From NCBI RefSeq assembly GCF_001942625.1, contig NZ_MLCL01000086.1, forward strand, positions 1 to 64,000: a DNA stretch of 64,000 bases. Direction: 5' to 3'. A program made the translations under genes and the position numbers. Under the pieces are notes generated by a model. That model saw only the letters and a program-made list of their open reading frames with translations. It made no database searches and was not told where the DNA came from. The stretch comes from Mycobacterium syngnathidarum (lineage in GTDB: Bacteria; Actinomycetota; Actinomycetes; Mycobacteriales; Mycobacteriaceae). Below, in pieces: positions 63,764 to 64,000 of the stretch. Position 1 is the stretch's first letter; the number at the start of each line of letters is the position of its first letter.

Positions 63764-64000
63764 ATGTACGGAATGCCAGACGAAATCGATGTGCAGGCCG
63801 ACGGCGCCCTGCGCATCATCACGCTGAACCGCCCCGATGCGCTCAATGCGGTCAACGACAACTTGCACGTCGGTCTCGCACGGTTGTGGGAAGAGCTCAA
63901 CGAGGACGCCGACGCGCGTGCGGCCGTGATCACCGGTGCGGGACGGGCATTTTCAGCGGGCGGTGACTTCAATTACCTCGATGAGTTGCGGCGCGACGAG
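63764..64000 (+). CDS. Enoyl-CoA hydratase/isomerase family protein, cut by the window end
   Basis: The first 79 residues are visible, from ATG 63764 immediately after the dehydrogenase stop (TGAATG). IITLNRPDALNAVNDNL and AAVITGAGRAFSAGGDFNYLDEL are the crotonase N-terminal and oxyanion-hole motifs. Would hydrate the enoyl-CoA made by the preceding dehydrogenase pair. The C-terminus lies outside the window. Confidence 0.92.
   Translation, partial: MYGMPDEIDVQADGALRIITLNRPDALNAVNDNLHVGLARLWEELNEDADARAAVITGAGRAFSAGGDFNYLDELRRDE

Overview
The window looks like chromosomal DNA of a fast-growing mycobacterium (Mycolicibacterium type). It is uniformly GC-rich. From the 5S rRNA gene to about 32.8 kb it follows, gene by gene, the order I remember for Mycobacterium tuberculosis Rv1316c-Rv1343c: ogt, alkA, cyclase, nucS, fadA4, glgB/glgE, glgP, dinG, pncB, clpS, mec-cysO-cysM, murI, rph, rdgB, lprD. 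Several genes in between (glutaminase, TnpB, Vgb-like lyase, MspA-type porin, HEYGH lipoprotein) are not part of that block in M. tuberculosis. An MspA-family porin points to a rapid grower. Species was not determined.

Layout. 0-2.2 kb: end of an rRNA operon, its terminator, then an alkylation-repair pair (ogt, ada-alkA). 2.3-8.2 kb: glutaminase-STAS, a membrane nucleotide cyclase, a lone IS200/IS605-type tnpB placed directly upstream of the mismatch endonuclease gene nucS, and methylmalonyl-CoA epimerase. 8.3-10.8 kb: thiolase fadA4, a small membrane protein and a thioredoxin-fold protein without CXXC. 10.9-18.8 kb: alpha-glucan metabolism (glgB-glgE facing glgP) plus a Vgb-like propeller. 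18.9-24.5 kb: porin, Zn-protease lipoprotein, dinG, pncB. 24.6-32 kb: a long forward operon-like run through clpS, the CysO-dependent cysteine pathway, rhomboid, murI, a cAMP phosphodiesterase homologue, rph and rdgB. 32-37 kb: small membrane proteins, then tRNA-Leu(UAG) flanked on both sides by gene remnants, then miscellaneous small genes. 37-41 kb: a fatty acyl-AMP ligase and a second HEYGH lipoprotein paralogous to the one at 20 kb. 41-45.5 kb: P-loop kinase, ahpC-ahpD behind a perfect palindrome, MFS transporter and LacI regulator. 45.6-53 kb: P450 plus overlapping small-molecule kinase, FAD amine oxidase, a two-component flavin monooxygenase with PucR regulator, and an SDR.

53-64 kb is the most distinctive part. 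It is a catabolic cluster with two acyl-CoA ligases, an HSDL2-like SDR, a split coenzyme-B12 acyl-CoA mutase (separate large and B12-binding subunits), an F420-type LLM oxidoreductase, a CaiB/BaiF CoA-transferase, a 2Fe-2S ferredoxin, a small/large acyl-CoA dehydrogenase pair and an enoyl-CoA hydratase cut by the window edge. Divergent promoters in it carry a perfect 28-bp direct repeat and a related palindrome, suggesting one regulator. The set reads as activation, carbon-skeleton rearrangement and beta-oxidation of a branched or substituted acid whose identity the sequence does not reveal. No CRISPR array, prophage or plasmid origin was seen.
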